This document shows, piece by piece, positions 43,433 to 56,423 of a DNA stretch of 64,000 nt. The position numbers and the translations under genes are program-made. Source of the DNA: Prunella strophiata (taxonomy: Eukaryota > Chordata > Aves > Passeriformes > Prunellidae); assembly GCA_036583965.1 (NCBI GenBank), contig JAZBQD010000015.1, positions 21,419,310 through 21,483,309 of the forward strand, written 5' to 3'. Each line of letters starts with the position of its first letter. Positions within the stretch are counted from its first letter, which is position 1. Under the pieces are notes generated by a model. It was given only the letters and a program-made list of their open reading frames with translations. It was not told the DNA's origin and did no database searches.

Positions 43433-46400
43433 TTAAGCTCCTTGAAATATTACAGAAGTTCTGTTTTACATCAAAATACTGTACATTGTCACTGAAACTA
43501 TTAATTTTCTTTTCCTCATCCCCCATATTCTCTCTGGGCCCCTCTTTTGCATCTGGCATGTGTACTGATACTCAAGATGACAAATACTGATAACTGTGAA
43601 GCTGCAATGCTGCATACCTCCATAAGGCAAAGCTTAGCCAAAGTTAGTCATTGATTTATGCTCCATATTCTGTTCAACAGCATAAGGGGTTTCTTTTCTA
43701 ATTCCATACCTTTAATCCTTGCCACCTCCAACCAAGTGTGTGTCAAATTTCCACCTTATTGTTGCAGCTGTGGTTTCTTAAAGTGAAAGTATGCTTCTTG
43801 AATGCAGTGACACATTCTTCAGTTTATTCACAGATTTAAATTCTCAGTTGCTCAAAAATGCCTGAACTCATCAAAATATGATGGCGAGGATTTTTTTTTC
43901 CTGTATTATATGGCTGATACAGAGGTTTTAAAAAACAAATTATGGATTTGGGATGACTATTTTTATTTGCTCCAAATCTGTAGAAAGTATGGTAACTTAG
44001 GCAGAGATAATAAGTCTAGGGTTTTCTTTATCAAAGAGGTTGCTTACAAAATACACAAGGTAGAAAAAGCTCTCCCACACATAAAAAGCCTTGTGCAAGT
44101 GTAGAGATGAAAGGAAACAAACTGTGCAGTGTCTAGGTACAGTATTACTTAGGGTAACTTCATAACACCACAGTAGGAGACAGCCCACAAAGCAGAACAG
44201 TTTCAGGAGAACCTGTATTATTTCAAAACAGAGTTGCAGAAGTTCAGTATTTTTTTCTATACCTTCACTGTTTTAGGAGAATACCCAGCTTTTCATTGCT
44301 TTCCCATGAAAAAGGACCAGAGGCAAGATGCTGTAAATATTCCTCCAGAAGTTTGCAAGCAAGTCCTCCACATTACCCTCCCGACCCTTTTGACAGCCCT
44401 CTGTGGAGCACTACTCTTCCTGCAGGTGAGCTGGTGAAAAGGACCATACCTCTGCTTCAAGTTGCTTCAGTTCAAAGTCTGGTACAGTAACTCAAACCCA
44501 CTTTTATCATCTTTAAAAGCTAAGAGGTTAGTGTTTTCCACCAGAGCAGCTGACACGCATCCAATTCCAGGAAAAGGCCAAGAAAATAGCTAAAAGCAGT
44601 AACAATTTAAAAACCACTGCAAAAAATCTGCCAAAGGACATCTGTCAAAGTCCAAAGAGTTCCAGTTATGTATGATTTCATTTGATCCCAGAGGCTAAAT
44701 AATGTACAGGAAAGATTTAATAATGTTATGCAGATTATGTGTGGAAATGTAAGAGGAACTGAATACAATGCCAGTTTGAAAAATCTTCATGTGCTCATAG
44801 CACTATTATTGCTGCACAGTCAGAAAATGCAGCTTGAGCAACAGACTATGATAATAAAATTAAAAATTGGAATTGCTAGGATATTTACTCAGGTGAGGCT
44901 CTTTGATTAAAAAAAGATGACTTAATATTTTCTCTCTGCCAGGAAATTACCAGTGGAGAGAGCCCCATTCCTGTTTCCACCACATCAAGTTCCATTGCCA
45001 TGTTAAAGCCTGATAGTGAAAATGTGGTAACCAAGGATCACTGCTCACAATGTTTCAAAATGCCAGTGCAAAGGAGACTTCAGCTACTAAATGTAGCACA
45101 AAAATGAATGGCCCTCAGCTATCTCTGCTTGCAAGTTTGAATTACAGCATCTGGCTGAACAAGAATTGCTGAAGTACAGGTATGATCCTTTTGCCAAGCC
45201 ACTTCCAGAAGCAGTAATTTCTGGCAGAGGGAGGAGGAGGCAGCTGTAAGGGTGATGTGAATGGCCATGACAGGATCTGCCAAATGATATCTGTCAAATC
45301 TTCTGCTAGTGTAATGCTCCAATGCCATTTAACACATTTAAATACTGGCAGAGGAGGGATTATTAAACAGGGTTCTTAGCCAGCAGAACTATGGGCTTCA
45401 CCATTAAAAATGAAAACCAAACCAAACAACCCCCCCCACACCTAAAAAGCAGAAGTAAATATATCCTATCTGAAAAATATCTAAAAACTTTTGTCTAGAC
45501 TCTCACACAGGAAGCTAGTGCAACATTTCCTAGATTTCTTTAAGCCAGCACTTGTGGTAGTGTTGCTTCAGCCAGTGTTTTTGTCTCCCTTGGGGTAGTG
45601 GTTATACTTTTACCAGCTGAAAATTTATGCTTAATAGTTTTTCTTTCAGTGGAAGGATCTAAGACTTTTCCTTCCAATGCTAAGGCTATTTTCAGGGAGT
45701 TTCAGTAGGTTTCTTGGGTTTCTCATTTCCTCCTGCTATTCTTGCTCTCATCTGTTTTGCAAATGGCCACCATAATGTTAAGCTTATCTAATGGCCAGGC
45801 CTCCAGCTGGAAGAATGCCAGCAACATTCTGAAAATCAGTCATCTGAAAGCATTCAGAGGACATGGCCATCACCTTCTCCCTGAACCTCAAGCATAAAAC
45901 TTCCCTGATAAGCACACAGTCCAATGCCATGAAAAGTAAGAGGTTAATCTTAACTTCAGCCATCACTTTAAGCAGCTTCCCTCAGTGACACTCAGACACT
46001 TTGTTCAATTCATCTCACTCTACAAATAATAACTATTTTCTTTTTTTCCAGTGTTTGGGATACTGGTTGTACATATACACGGTGAAGAGTGAGTGTCTCC
46101 CTAATGGTTTCACTGCAAATGCGGGTTTCACTACATTTCTCCTTATTTAGTTAATTGGAATACTTTTTTCCCCTCACTGGCAGGGTATGATCCATCTACT
46201 CCTGGCTTTTGAATTCAGGCATGGCCTTGGAAGCTCCTTCCACCAATGTGACTTTGGACTTTTGTCACAAGTCCCATTGAAAAAAATAGCAAGGGCAGAA
46301 CAAATTTCTTTCCCTTGGTAAAGGGAAGCTGGCAAAAAAGCAAGATTTGTTGCAGGTCTTTATGTGCAGACATAGAAATCAAAGTTCTTATGAATTTTGC

Positions 46401-49400
46401 TACTGACTTTGCTGAGTTCTGAATGTTATTCAAAAGGAGGAGTACTGGCTCTTCAATTCAGAAATCTGAGAAAAAGTGCAAAAAACTGCCCAAGGTCTGC
46501 ACACGAAGACACAACATCTGGCAATAAATATTGAAGAAGGAGCTATGAAGCTTAACTTTGCAAAAATAAAGACAGAATTTTGTCACAACATTTATTTAGT
46601 TAAGATGAGAGAAGAGCTGAAAGCAACTCCTATCCATCCTACAGGAGAACCAACACTGTAGGAATGGGATACGTGTGGAAAAATTATCCCCCATTTGGAC
46701 TTCTGTTGCCTTGAAGAGAAGGAATTCTGAGCTTATAGGAGATAGAAAAAACAGGCCCAAAGGAGGAAAGTGCAGTGTGAAGACACCTACACAAGAAGAG
46801 ACTGCCCTCTGCAGTAACCTTGTTTTGGAAAGAGAGCTGACAAGAGGAAGAGAAAGACCTGCAGTGTGCTGCAGTATCTGTCTGAAGGGCTGGTTCAGTC
46901 AGCACTGACAGAGACAAATCCTGAGAGCCTTTCCCAGCCTCCAGGGATCCCAGTGCCTCAGTGCTGTGGGATGTGCTACTGCCCATAGTGTGAAGCTGCT
47001 GAACATCAGTCAGTTTCCATTCTGCTAAACCAGAGGAGACAGAAAGCAGAGAAGTGGGAATGCAGGGAGTTAGAGGAGGTATCATAGTGCACGAGGTAAA
47101 TGTCTTTCTGGAAAAGAAAAGAAATCATATACTTCATACTGGTTTCTTAGGAGAACATAGTATATCTTAGCTTACTTATTGTGACTAAATGGGAACATAC
47201 GTAGGAGGGAGCTACATTTAAGTGAATTTAGTAAAAAATTAAACTTAAAACAATAGTTACACATGTTTAAACAGGCACAGCTCTAGGGGTGTCAGCTGGT
47301 GACTTATATGGGCTGCAGGTCTGCCTGGTACAATCATTTGTTGATTCAACAAACCTTCTTGAGGCCGAGGAAACTGAATAACAGCAATGAGGCTTCCTTC
47401 AGCTCCTAACGAGCAACATAAGGTCCTGTAGTGGCTTTCCTGTCCTAGGACTGAGCCAAACAAACAAAAATAGAATTTCTGGAATCCATTGCATTTCTGA
47501 AGGGCATTATTTAAAAATTAAACCGCAAAAGATTATTATCACAGGCATACCACTTTAGAATAGCTTTCCTAGAAGCAAAGCAACTTTGGGGAAAACCTCT
47601 CAAACAATTCCTCTTACTGTAAGACACCTGTTCTCCTTAAAGCACTTCTTTTAGTGGAAGTTGCCCCAGCTGAATTAAATTTGTTTCCCTTGGGCCTGCA
47701 TTTTCTTTAGCCAACACAACAGCTGCACCATGTGGAGATGAGCCACAAGAAGTGTAACAACACATGTTTGTGATTGCAGTATCAGCTTTGGCAGATTTCA
47801 GTGCAGAGGTCTTTAACTGCCTTCTATTAGAGAGCCAGCTTTGCAATATATATACATCGTTTTGCAAAGTAGTAGCAGTAATATAGATATAGTTCAGTGT
47901 ATTTCTTATACATGCTGGTACAGTCAAACCAGAAAGAAACTGACTATTACTTATAGCTATAAATATTGTATTAAGTACAACCTTTTTATTTTGCTTGTAA
48001 ATTAGGAACAGAACAGAAGGATGGGTTAACTACAATAAAATCCCCTGAGGTTCCTGTGCTAGCTGTTACCCAGTCCTGCAACCATTCAAAACATGCACTA
48101 ACTCTGTTATTTTAAAGCTGTGGTAAATTTAATCTCTCCAAGAAATTGCTGAATTCCTGAAAAATAATGCATAATCTTGTTTTAATGTGCTTTCTTCCCC
48201 TTCATTTCAAGAACAGGTGCCAAAACCTGGTCTTGTGTAGCCTAATGCAATATACTTTAGAACACAGTTTTGAAGACTGCTTTTGAGTATCCCACAGCCA
48301 TCAAAATTATGTACTTGTTTTTGAAAGACCATTTTGAAAAGTCAAGAAAAATGCCAATAACATTTGAGTCAAGTGTTTATAATGTGTTGTTCCTGTTACT
48401 TTATGTAAAATTAGTGCTGTATATATTTGTGGGTATACTAACACAGTTGTGTGGTTTTAATCTTCCTACACATTTTCTCACTAAAAATTGCTATACCATT
48501 GCAATGCAAATTATACATAGATATTGAAATGCATTAGCAGGCAATGCATATTATACAACATTGCATAAGTGTCCCTGTGACTAGGAACAGCAGATTTTCC
48601 CACTGTCTAAAATTTCAGATGCTTAGTATCTATTCCACAATAATGTGGACCACTTCTACACTGTTTATCTTCTCTGACTGCATAATTTCTGATCTAATGA
48701 ACCAATCACACATTAGTAAAAGTTTATTTCAAATAAATGGTAGTGTCTAATATGTTTCTGTCTCCAATCTTGAGTTTTCCTCCATCCTCTTAGGAGATGA
48801 AATGGGCCAAGCATGGAAACACTAGTCAAGCAAAAATCTGCCTTTATATTCATACTCCCATGAGAAAATTAGACAGGACTCTCTTTTAAGGACTGATCCT
48901 CAAAGTACTATATTTGAAAGAAAGAATCTGCTGATGTCAACAGGTTTTAGATCAGGTCCTAGAGACATTCAGCTTAATTTGAACTGCATAGAACAGTGAT
49001 TTGCTATCTATTAACCTTACTGAAGGAGAGACACAGCATATATTAAAATATGTAGTTTGGCTTTTTTACCCTGATTCAGCTTTTCCTTGCTTAACCTAGT
49101 ATTCAAATTAGCACATCCATTTTAAAATTAGCTTTAAGGAATTTATACTGCATATTGTTAATCTGGTAAGAGCAGCTTAATATCACCAGTACAACAAATT
49201 AGATCATGGAACTACAGAAGAGCTCAAGGATGAAAGAATAAAGGTTTTGTACTGGCCTGTTCAAGGTTACACAAAAACATTAAGCTCTCTCTTGTTTAGA
49301 AGACATTGAAACATGATATATGAACACAAGAAAGTGAAAGAAGTAATGCCTTTAAATCTTAAAACCATTAGCAGTTTTATTCTGTAGGGATCTATGGGAG

Positions 49401-49823
49401 GAGATGGACTCCACCCTGAGGAAGATAAAAGACCTTAGTTTTCTCAACTGGAAGGAGTGATTCATGTTAGGTGGAAGTGGTATGCATGTGATACTCCTTA
49501 TGTGGTAAATTAACTGTTTCTATTAGGAAAGCTCCTAGCATATGGAATTGCTCTATTTTCCTCAGCTCTGAAAGAAAATCATGCCACCAAAACTTTTTTT
49601 CTTTTTGCTAACTCCAGGCTGGGTAAAAATGGGCTGTTTTGATGGTTGTTAATAAATTCTCATGTGGTATTAAAGAAATCCATTAACCATCCACTAAGAA
49701 AATAGTTTCTAAGGAAGGAATAGTGGAAAAAGCTTAGTTCTCAAATTTAATGGGGTTAGTAAGACAGTAGACAGTAACTTCCTCTATGTTTTGCTGTGGT
49801 TTTATAGCATTACCTGTGTACAC

Positions 49824-49847
49824 TTTAGTTACTTTGAAGTAACTAAA
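49824..49847. repeat. 11-bp inverted repeat with 2-nt centre
   Basis: TTTAGTTACTT (49,824-49,834) and its exact reverse complement (49,837-49,847) are separated by TG, giving a near-perfect palindrome in AT-rich intergenic DNA. Confidence 0.75.
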
Positions 49848-52800
49848 AGTTACAACTTGTTTTCAGCAGAAAGTTCTCCTGCTCAGTAGTGACAGCAGTT
49901 TAAGGACTTATACTGGGTAGTGGTGAGGATGCCACAAAACTCTCCCCTATTGAACCAAACCAAACCTGCTTAGAGGAGACTCAAAGGAGTGCATCGTACA
50001 AAGCCAGTTCTGTGAAAATTCATTATTTGCTGCTTTGATTTTTTTTTTTTCTTTAGCACACAGGCTGCTGTGGGGAAGGCTTCCCACTGTTTTTAAGTGC
50101 AAAATGGGAATGTAAGTGCAAATCTTAACATTTTTCTTGTTTAGATTTTCGATTTTTCCATGGGTCCTTATCTTGTAATCAGACACATTACTTCATAGTC
50201 AGTCATGAAATGGCTTTTATGTCCCTGAACAATTTTTTTGGTGAAGTTTTAAGACTGGAATTGTATTTAGGTTTTGTATTTTTTTTTTTTTTTTTCAGTG
50301 TGACTGTACATGTTATACAAGTAACTTATTTGGACTTGAATTATGGTCTTCTGGCATGTTTTGGTTGGGAAAGTTGGAAAAAGTAAGAAACTGAAATGTG
50401 GTTTCTGGATTGTAAAGCGTTTAGATGAGTGATTCTTCCTCATAAAAACATTTGCTTTTTAATATTTATGAAGCAAGCTGGAAATGCACTTCAGAAATAA
50501 ATAGGAAGGGTTTTACTAAAAACCCCCAAACTCTGTAATGGAATAAACTGTAAGTGCTTCATGGCATTGTTTTTGCAGTGCTCAGTATTCACAATGTGCT
50601 TGCAGGTTGTTGAATTCTTATTTTTTATTCTGTCATTTGGCATCATACATATGGATACTTCTCTTCCAGCACTTAGGTGAAAGACCCACAAGGGGCAAGG
50701 AAACTTCCCTCCTTTGAAGCTGAAAGAATGGGTCTTGTTAACCTCTTGAAATTTCTATCCCTAAAAATTGTAAAAAAAATAAAAAAATCCTTAGCTTCCC
50801 TAAATATTTCTGTCCATGTATTATTAAAATTCTCAGCTCAGGAGCTAAAGGAAGATAGGAGAAAATCCAGCCACCATGGTGGTGGAAGCCTTGGCCATAA
50901 GGCTGTGTGTACTCACCCAGCTGAAGCTGGTTTCATGAAGTACTTGCTTCATCAACTAATGATGATTCAATCTTTCTTTTGTTATTGATACTAGTTTCCA
51001 CCCCAACTGCAGGCATCAAGGACTTGCTAGTTAAATGTTATTTATTTATTCTCCAGGGTGTGAGCACACTTCTTTGCACACTGGAGAGCAGATGGTTGCT
51101 CTCAGAAAGAGAAGGAATATTTTTGTGCAGAAGAGAATCCAGAGTAACCCTCAGTATTACTAAAACAACAGTAATTGTTTCACAAACCAAAATGATTTTT
51201 TTTTTGACATTAATGTCAATCTGTAGATCCCATGAGCACAATCAATGCAGCTGTAGTACTGACCAGAATATCTTCTGTGGTCAACTGTAAATAGCAACTC
51301 TGTATCCATGGTTTATTTTTACCATAGTGTGCTATAATAGGAAAAATAGCAAATGGTTGGTCTATATATAGCCTGTTACCAAGACTGTGAGCTAAATGGT
51401 TAGTCAACAGTAAAAGCCTATCCTAATCAACAAATGGCTTTAGGTCCAGTAATAATATTTTGGATATCAAAATAATCTATACTAGGTAGTGAGAGGAATT
51501 GCAGCAGTGCAGTTAGTATTTTACAGGTTTTTTATGGCTTCTTTTTAATGTTAAGTAGGAATTTTGTGAATCATGCTGATTTTAACAGACTGGATATGGA
51601 CAGCAGACTCTATATTGCAGTACTTATATTGCCTGACTTTTTATTTTCTGCTTCTTTCTTTTGCTGGGACCAGCAAAAATTAATTTTCCTTTTAGTGACA
51701 TTAATTAATAATTAAATTGTGACTAATTCAGGAAAGGAGACCCCCTTCTCTCTCTGCCTTGTTCTTTATTCCAAAATTACTTAAAAACTCACTATAGAAA
51801 AGTATAAATTTTATTCCAGACTTGAAAATACACTGTTCTTTTATATTTTATTTATAACTATTTTATTACTGACAAGGTTAGGAAAGTATATAACAAATTC
51901 TTAGATAAGTCTTCAAGGTTACTTCACATTAGACATGATAGGTAGGAAGAAAATACAGGCAGAAGTCAATTTTCCTTATCTTTTGTATAAACAAGCTGGT
52001 ACTTCATTCAAGGCCTTTTCCTTAACTTTTGGCATACCAGATCACTATCAGACAGTCACAGGGAGACATATGCAAACATGTTGTTGTTGACTATTTATCT
52101 ACTGAATTTATGAATTGGATTCCAAGGAAAGCAGGCTCCTGCATTCATTCCATCTTTGTGCTTGCCTGCCATCCCCTGCCTTTCTCTCCTTCACAATAAC
52201 TTGTGACTTACCTTACTAGTCTTAAACATGTTTCATGAAAAGTTGCAGGTCTGTAATGTAGTAAAACCTAAGGGTAGAGGAGAGAATGCCCTGCTTGTGG
52301 GGCAGTCTACCCCAGGTTAAAGGAAAAGTCAGGGAAACTCTGTCCTTTCCTGGGTTTGGGACCATGCTGTGGACTGGCCAGCAGCCTTCTCCTGTGAGCC
52401 AAACACCTTCTCCTGCCAGCTAATCTGCAGGTGTAAGAGAGACACAGCCCCCTTGAGACTCTGTGGGGAAATGCCAGAGTGGGCCAAGGCATGGTGAGAC
52501 ATCAGTGATGTGGAGGGTTTTAAGGAGGATCGAGCTAGGAGTGTGCTTGGGGATCTTTTATGGATTTTGTTGGCTTTGGTGTTCCAGGCAGGTGAATTAA
52601 ACCACTGTGGGATGATAATTCCACATCAAGGGAGAGAGCACAGAGGACCCTGTCTGTGTGAAAGAAATGGGAGCTACCATGGTGAAAGGGTAGAAAGCAC
52701 ATGGGAAAAAGAACTGGCCTGTGAAAAGCACCACAGACATGATGAAGGACTAGGGGTATTTTCTTCAGGGAGTGTTCATGACAAGTATCTCTTGGAAAAC

Positions 52801-55589
52801 ACACACTATTTATTAATTCTGCTGTTTTACAGTAGCATCCTGTATTCATTACAATGAACTTTGTTTAAATGAGCCTGATTGAATACCTTCTGAAGTAAAT
52901 GCTACTTTTATTTGCTATCAAAGGAATGAGATAAGGTCCCTGCTATAACATAGATAATTTATTTGCATGATGTTTATGAATGACTTTGAAGTATATATTT
53001 GTAATTTAAATCCCAACATTAGTAATACCTGTTAGAAATGCAGACATGAGCTTCTCAAGTAATTTTTATTCTTCTCAGTTTTATTACAAACTATATACAA
53101 TTGAGACAGGACTGATATCTTAGGACTTTTTTTGTTCATATTTTTAGGGACTTGAGAACTTTCTTTGTGTGTGTTTATACAGCATCTAATAGTTGTCCAT
53201 ACCATCATGATTCCTGATTTCATTGCAGTATAAGTAATTACAATATATATTATTTTATCTGTTTACAAAACTGTATTATAATATAAAATAATTATAGTAC
53301 TCAAAAATTAAGTATGGTCTTCATCCATTCTTTGGGCTAAGGAACTGTATTTGATGTTGATGCCAGTTCTGCAGAGAAGGGAGTCCTAGTTCAGGCAGAT
53401 AAATTTGTAAAATGGATAAAATACTTCAGAAGAAAAAGAGTAATTCAGTTAGTTTGGTTCTACATTTTTAGGATTGGGCTACATTAAACCTTTTCTTACT
53501 CAACTGCCTTCTTAGTAGTGTTAGTCCTGTTGTTGGAAGAAATCATGGGAATACTCATGTAGGGTGTCTGCAACTTCCTCATCTCCATCTTGTCTAGACA
53601 CCAGCAATCTCATAGTATATTCATGCCTCCAGAACATCTAGACTTCCCTTAACTGGGAACTCTGAATGAGGCAGCAGAACAGAGGGAATCTGTTTTCCCT
53701 TTCAAAGTTCCTTCTTCGCCAGTGGCTAGGTACAGTGTGGTAATGAATACCAAATCAGTGTCATATTTCACAGCATGCTTCTCAAATTCATGTCACAGGG
53801 GGAAGGTGAGATAGTGTTATTTATTCCAATGTCATTGACTAAAAATACTACTAGAAATTATAAGAGATGAATAAAGTGATCTTGAAAAATACCGTGGTAT
53901 ATACGTTATCCTACTGATGTTTTATTTTCAGTTTAAATGTAGAAAGCTTTAAATTTAGAAAGCTTTCTGGCAATTGTACAAGATACAACTTAAATTTCTG
54001 TGAGAGAGGCATGGAATTAGTCCATACTTTTTTTTGGCACTGTCTGCCCTACTATGTAATAAAGCCTGGCTACCTAACTTCTCCTCTTTCAGACATCTTG
54101 AGTTTTTTACACCCTTTTCTTTCTTCAGTGGCATGGATGGAGGACAGTCCTGCTCCATCTTCCTCAGTTACTGAGGAGTCAGGGTATTTTTTTGAAGTGG
54201 GAATTGTGGTATGAAATAGTTTCAAAAGAAACAAGAAAATTTCTAAGTGTGCTATTTTTTGCTTGGAAAATTTTTCCTTTGTTCTTGTCAACTGTTGTTT
54301 AAGGGAGAGGTAAAAGTGGCAGATTAGACTGTTTACCCTAAGTTTTTCTAGAAAATGAAATATATGTGTGAAGGGGGAGAGGGAGCACTTCTTGGCTGTG
54401 TTTCTTTGTATTGCTGTTACAACTATAATATAGTACCTGTACTTTATTTCTAAGAATCATTTTCCTTGCTTTAATGTGTAGTCTGTGGCACCTTTGGCTT
54501 GAGATGTGAGAGCAAAACCTGCCTCCTCTGAAATAACCCTGGACAAAATACTGCCTTAAATATTTGTGTTAAAGGATGTGGAGACAACTTCTGCATTCCA
54601 GGAGTATCAAAGCCAAATAGGGATGTCAGACTTCCCTTCATTAGGTGAAATTGGTGAACTGTAAATAATAATTTGTCAGTGGCTATAGCCAAATACCCTG
54701 TAGAACAAAGCTGGCCACTGGCCATGTGGCATTTGCTATCTGCCTGACCTCACCTGTCCTTGAACTGGAAAATGAGACATCTTGTGGGATTCCTCCTCAC
54801 CACTTTCTGATGCACTCATACCATACTCCATCTCAGGCATCTGCTGGCATCTGCTTTTTCTGGTTGGTTTTTTTTTTTTTTTTTTTTGGCATATCCTACA
54901 AACTGCTGTTTATGCTATGGGACACATCTGGCAGTACTGCTGGTGAGCCACTGTGGCTTGTGGGATGATGCTTGGAAGAGCTCTGCATTAATCTGTTGTG
55001 CAAAGGAAGATGTTCTGTTGCAGTTTTTCCATGACTCAGAAAAACAAAGAAACCTAAAAGGTCATATGGTGGTGTGTGATTTGTTTTGTGGGTTCATTCA
55101 ATATTGCCATTGTGCATTTGGCCCGACTGCAGTGAGTCAACTGGGCTGGACTGACTCAGACAAAGCAGAGGACTTGCACAACAGTGGGACTTCAGTGATT
55201 CTAAATTCCCCTTGCTGGAGCACATCAAAGAGACGAAATTACGTATGGAGTGCAGATTTTATAATGAAGTGGGAGTGTAACACTTGCACATCTAAAATCA
55301 GTTTGAAGTGGAACGTGGGCATCTCAGTGTTTTTATGGAACTTGCCTAGGTGTTTTACTACCTTGAACTTCCATTATTTAGGCAAATAAACCTACTGTCA
55401 AGAAAGGATATAGAAATTGGCTTGAGCATGTAAGCTTTTCTTGTATTGACTTGGCTGGATCTACTTGGATCCATCTGATTCAAGCGCATAAACAGCAGAA
55501 AGTCGAAGTTGTAAGGTGGTGAAATTGCAGCTGTCGCATGGTGTTCTGGAGCCTGAAACCTGCAGCTTGAATAATTACGTGGCAGCTTC

Positions 55590-56400
55590 CCCTGCTTTGC
55601 GGGGTAACTTGTGTGCTTTGGCACCACACACCCGAGAGCCGGCGCTTTCCACCTCACAAGCTGTCCCGTGTCACCCGAGGGGAGCAGCTCCCGTCCTGCC
55701 GGGACTGACCTCAAGCTTCCCCTCAGCACCGCTCCGCAGACCGGGGCTTGCTGAGGAGGGGCTGGGCGCCGCGGCCTCGCCCGGCGCGCACAGGCTCGGC
55801 CGCCCGGCAGCGCTGCCCCGAGGCCAGGGGTGGCCGCGGGGGAAGAGCCGCCCTCAGGCGGCGGTGCTGCCCCCGGCTGCCGCTGCCCCCGGCTGCCCTC
55901 GCCCGGAGCGGGGGGACGAGGCGCGGGGGCGGAACGGCGCCGCGGGGGTGCCGCTCCGCACGGCCCGGCTCGCAGGGACGCCCCGCGGGCGGGGCGGGTT
56001 CCGCGGACGGACTACACCTCCCGGCGTGCCCCGCGGGCCGTAGCCGCGCGGGGCACGCCGGGAGCTCGGCAGCAAGGCGGCCTCCATGATCTTCCCCTCC
56101 CGCCGGCGCGGCAGCGCCCGCTTGTCTCGTGGTGGGCGGGGTTTTCTCGCAGCCGCCGCTCTGAGCGACGTTCACACCAGCCTATCAGCGCCGGCCGTGG
56201 CGCGGCTGTAGCCAATGAGCGGCGCGGGGGGGCGGGCCCCCGCCGCGGCCGGAGGTAGCGGTAGTGGCGGCAGCCGGAGCGCGGCCGTGCGAGAGCGTGG
56301 GCCCCGCGTTGAGGGGCGGGCAGATCGCCCGGGAGCTGTGCGGGTTCGGCGGGGCCTGGGGGCTCGGTCAGCGGCCCTGGGGGGCCGCGGCGGCGACGGC
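55590..56400 (+). promoter_or_regulatory. STK3: STK3 CpG-island promoter and 5' UTR
   Basis: A compact CpG island that ends the AT-rich intergenic DNA and reaches into the first STK3 exon. Seen in order: a ZNF143-like ACTACA..TCCC site starting at 56,011 and forming part of an inverted repeat, a GC box GGGCGGGG at 56,134-56,141, a CCAAT box at 56,212-56,216 and a run of G with another GC box at about 56,224-56,235. No TATA box is visible. A start within roughly 56,260-56,330 is likely for a CCAAT/GC-box promoter, but is inferred. Confidence 0.75.
56018..56064. promoter_or_regulatory. Perfect 18-bp inverted repeat with ZNF143-like half sites
   Basis: The arm at 56,018-56,035 (CTCCCGGCGTGCCCCGCG) is the exact reverse complement of the arm at 56,047-56,064, with 11 bases between. 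The left copy is preceded by ACTACAC, matching the ACTACA-n2-TCCC-n-GC-n-TGCC pattern of ZNF143/Staf sites. The right copy keeps only the TCCC-GCGTGCC part. It lies about 340-380 bases upstream of the STK3 ATG. Confidence 0.7.
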
Positions 56401-56423
56401 ATGGAGCAGGCAGCGCCCAAGAG
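56401..56423 (+). CDS. STK3: STK3 coding exon 1
   Basis: ATG at 56,401 in a good Kozak context (G at -3, G at +4) encodes MEQAAPK plus two bases of a serine codon. The donor GTAAGG follows immediately. The frame is open upstream to another ATG at 56,215, but family comparison supports MEQ as the start. Confidence 0.93.

Larger units (their letters stand above)
39260..55590. other. AT-rich intergenic DNA between OSR2 and STK3
   Basis: About 16 kb without a supported gene. Open frames are short and unrelated to known families. Seen: a CA/TA microsatellite at about 43,405-43,432, T runs at 50,280-50,295 and about 54,869-54,889, and an inverted repeat at 49,824-49,847. The stretch at about 52,290-52,860 is more GC-rich and of different texture, possibly an old dispersed repeat that I cannot name. 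No CR1 or LTR hallmark was found. Confidence 0.55.

Noticed and set aside
55723..56258. Open frames of 140-175 codons on both strands at the STK3 promoter
   Set aside because: CpG-island composition. They overlap promoter motifs and the inverted repeat, and have no family similarity.
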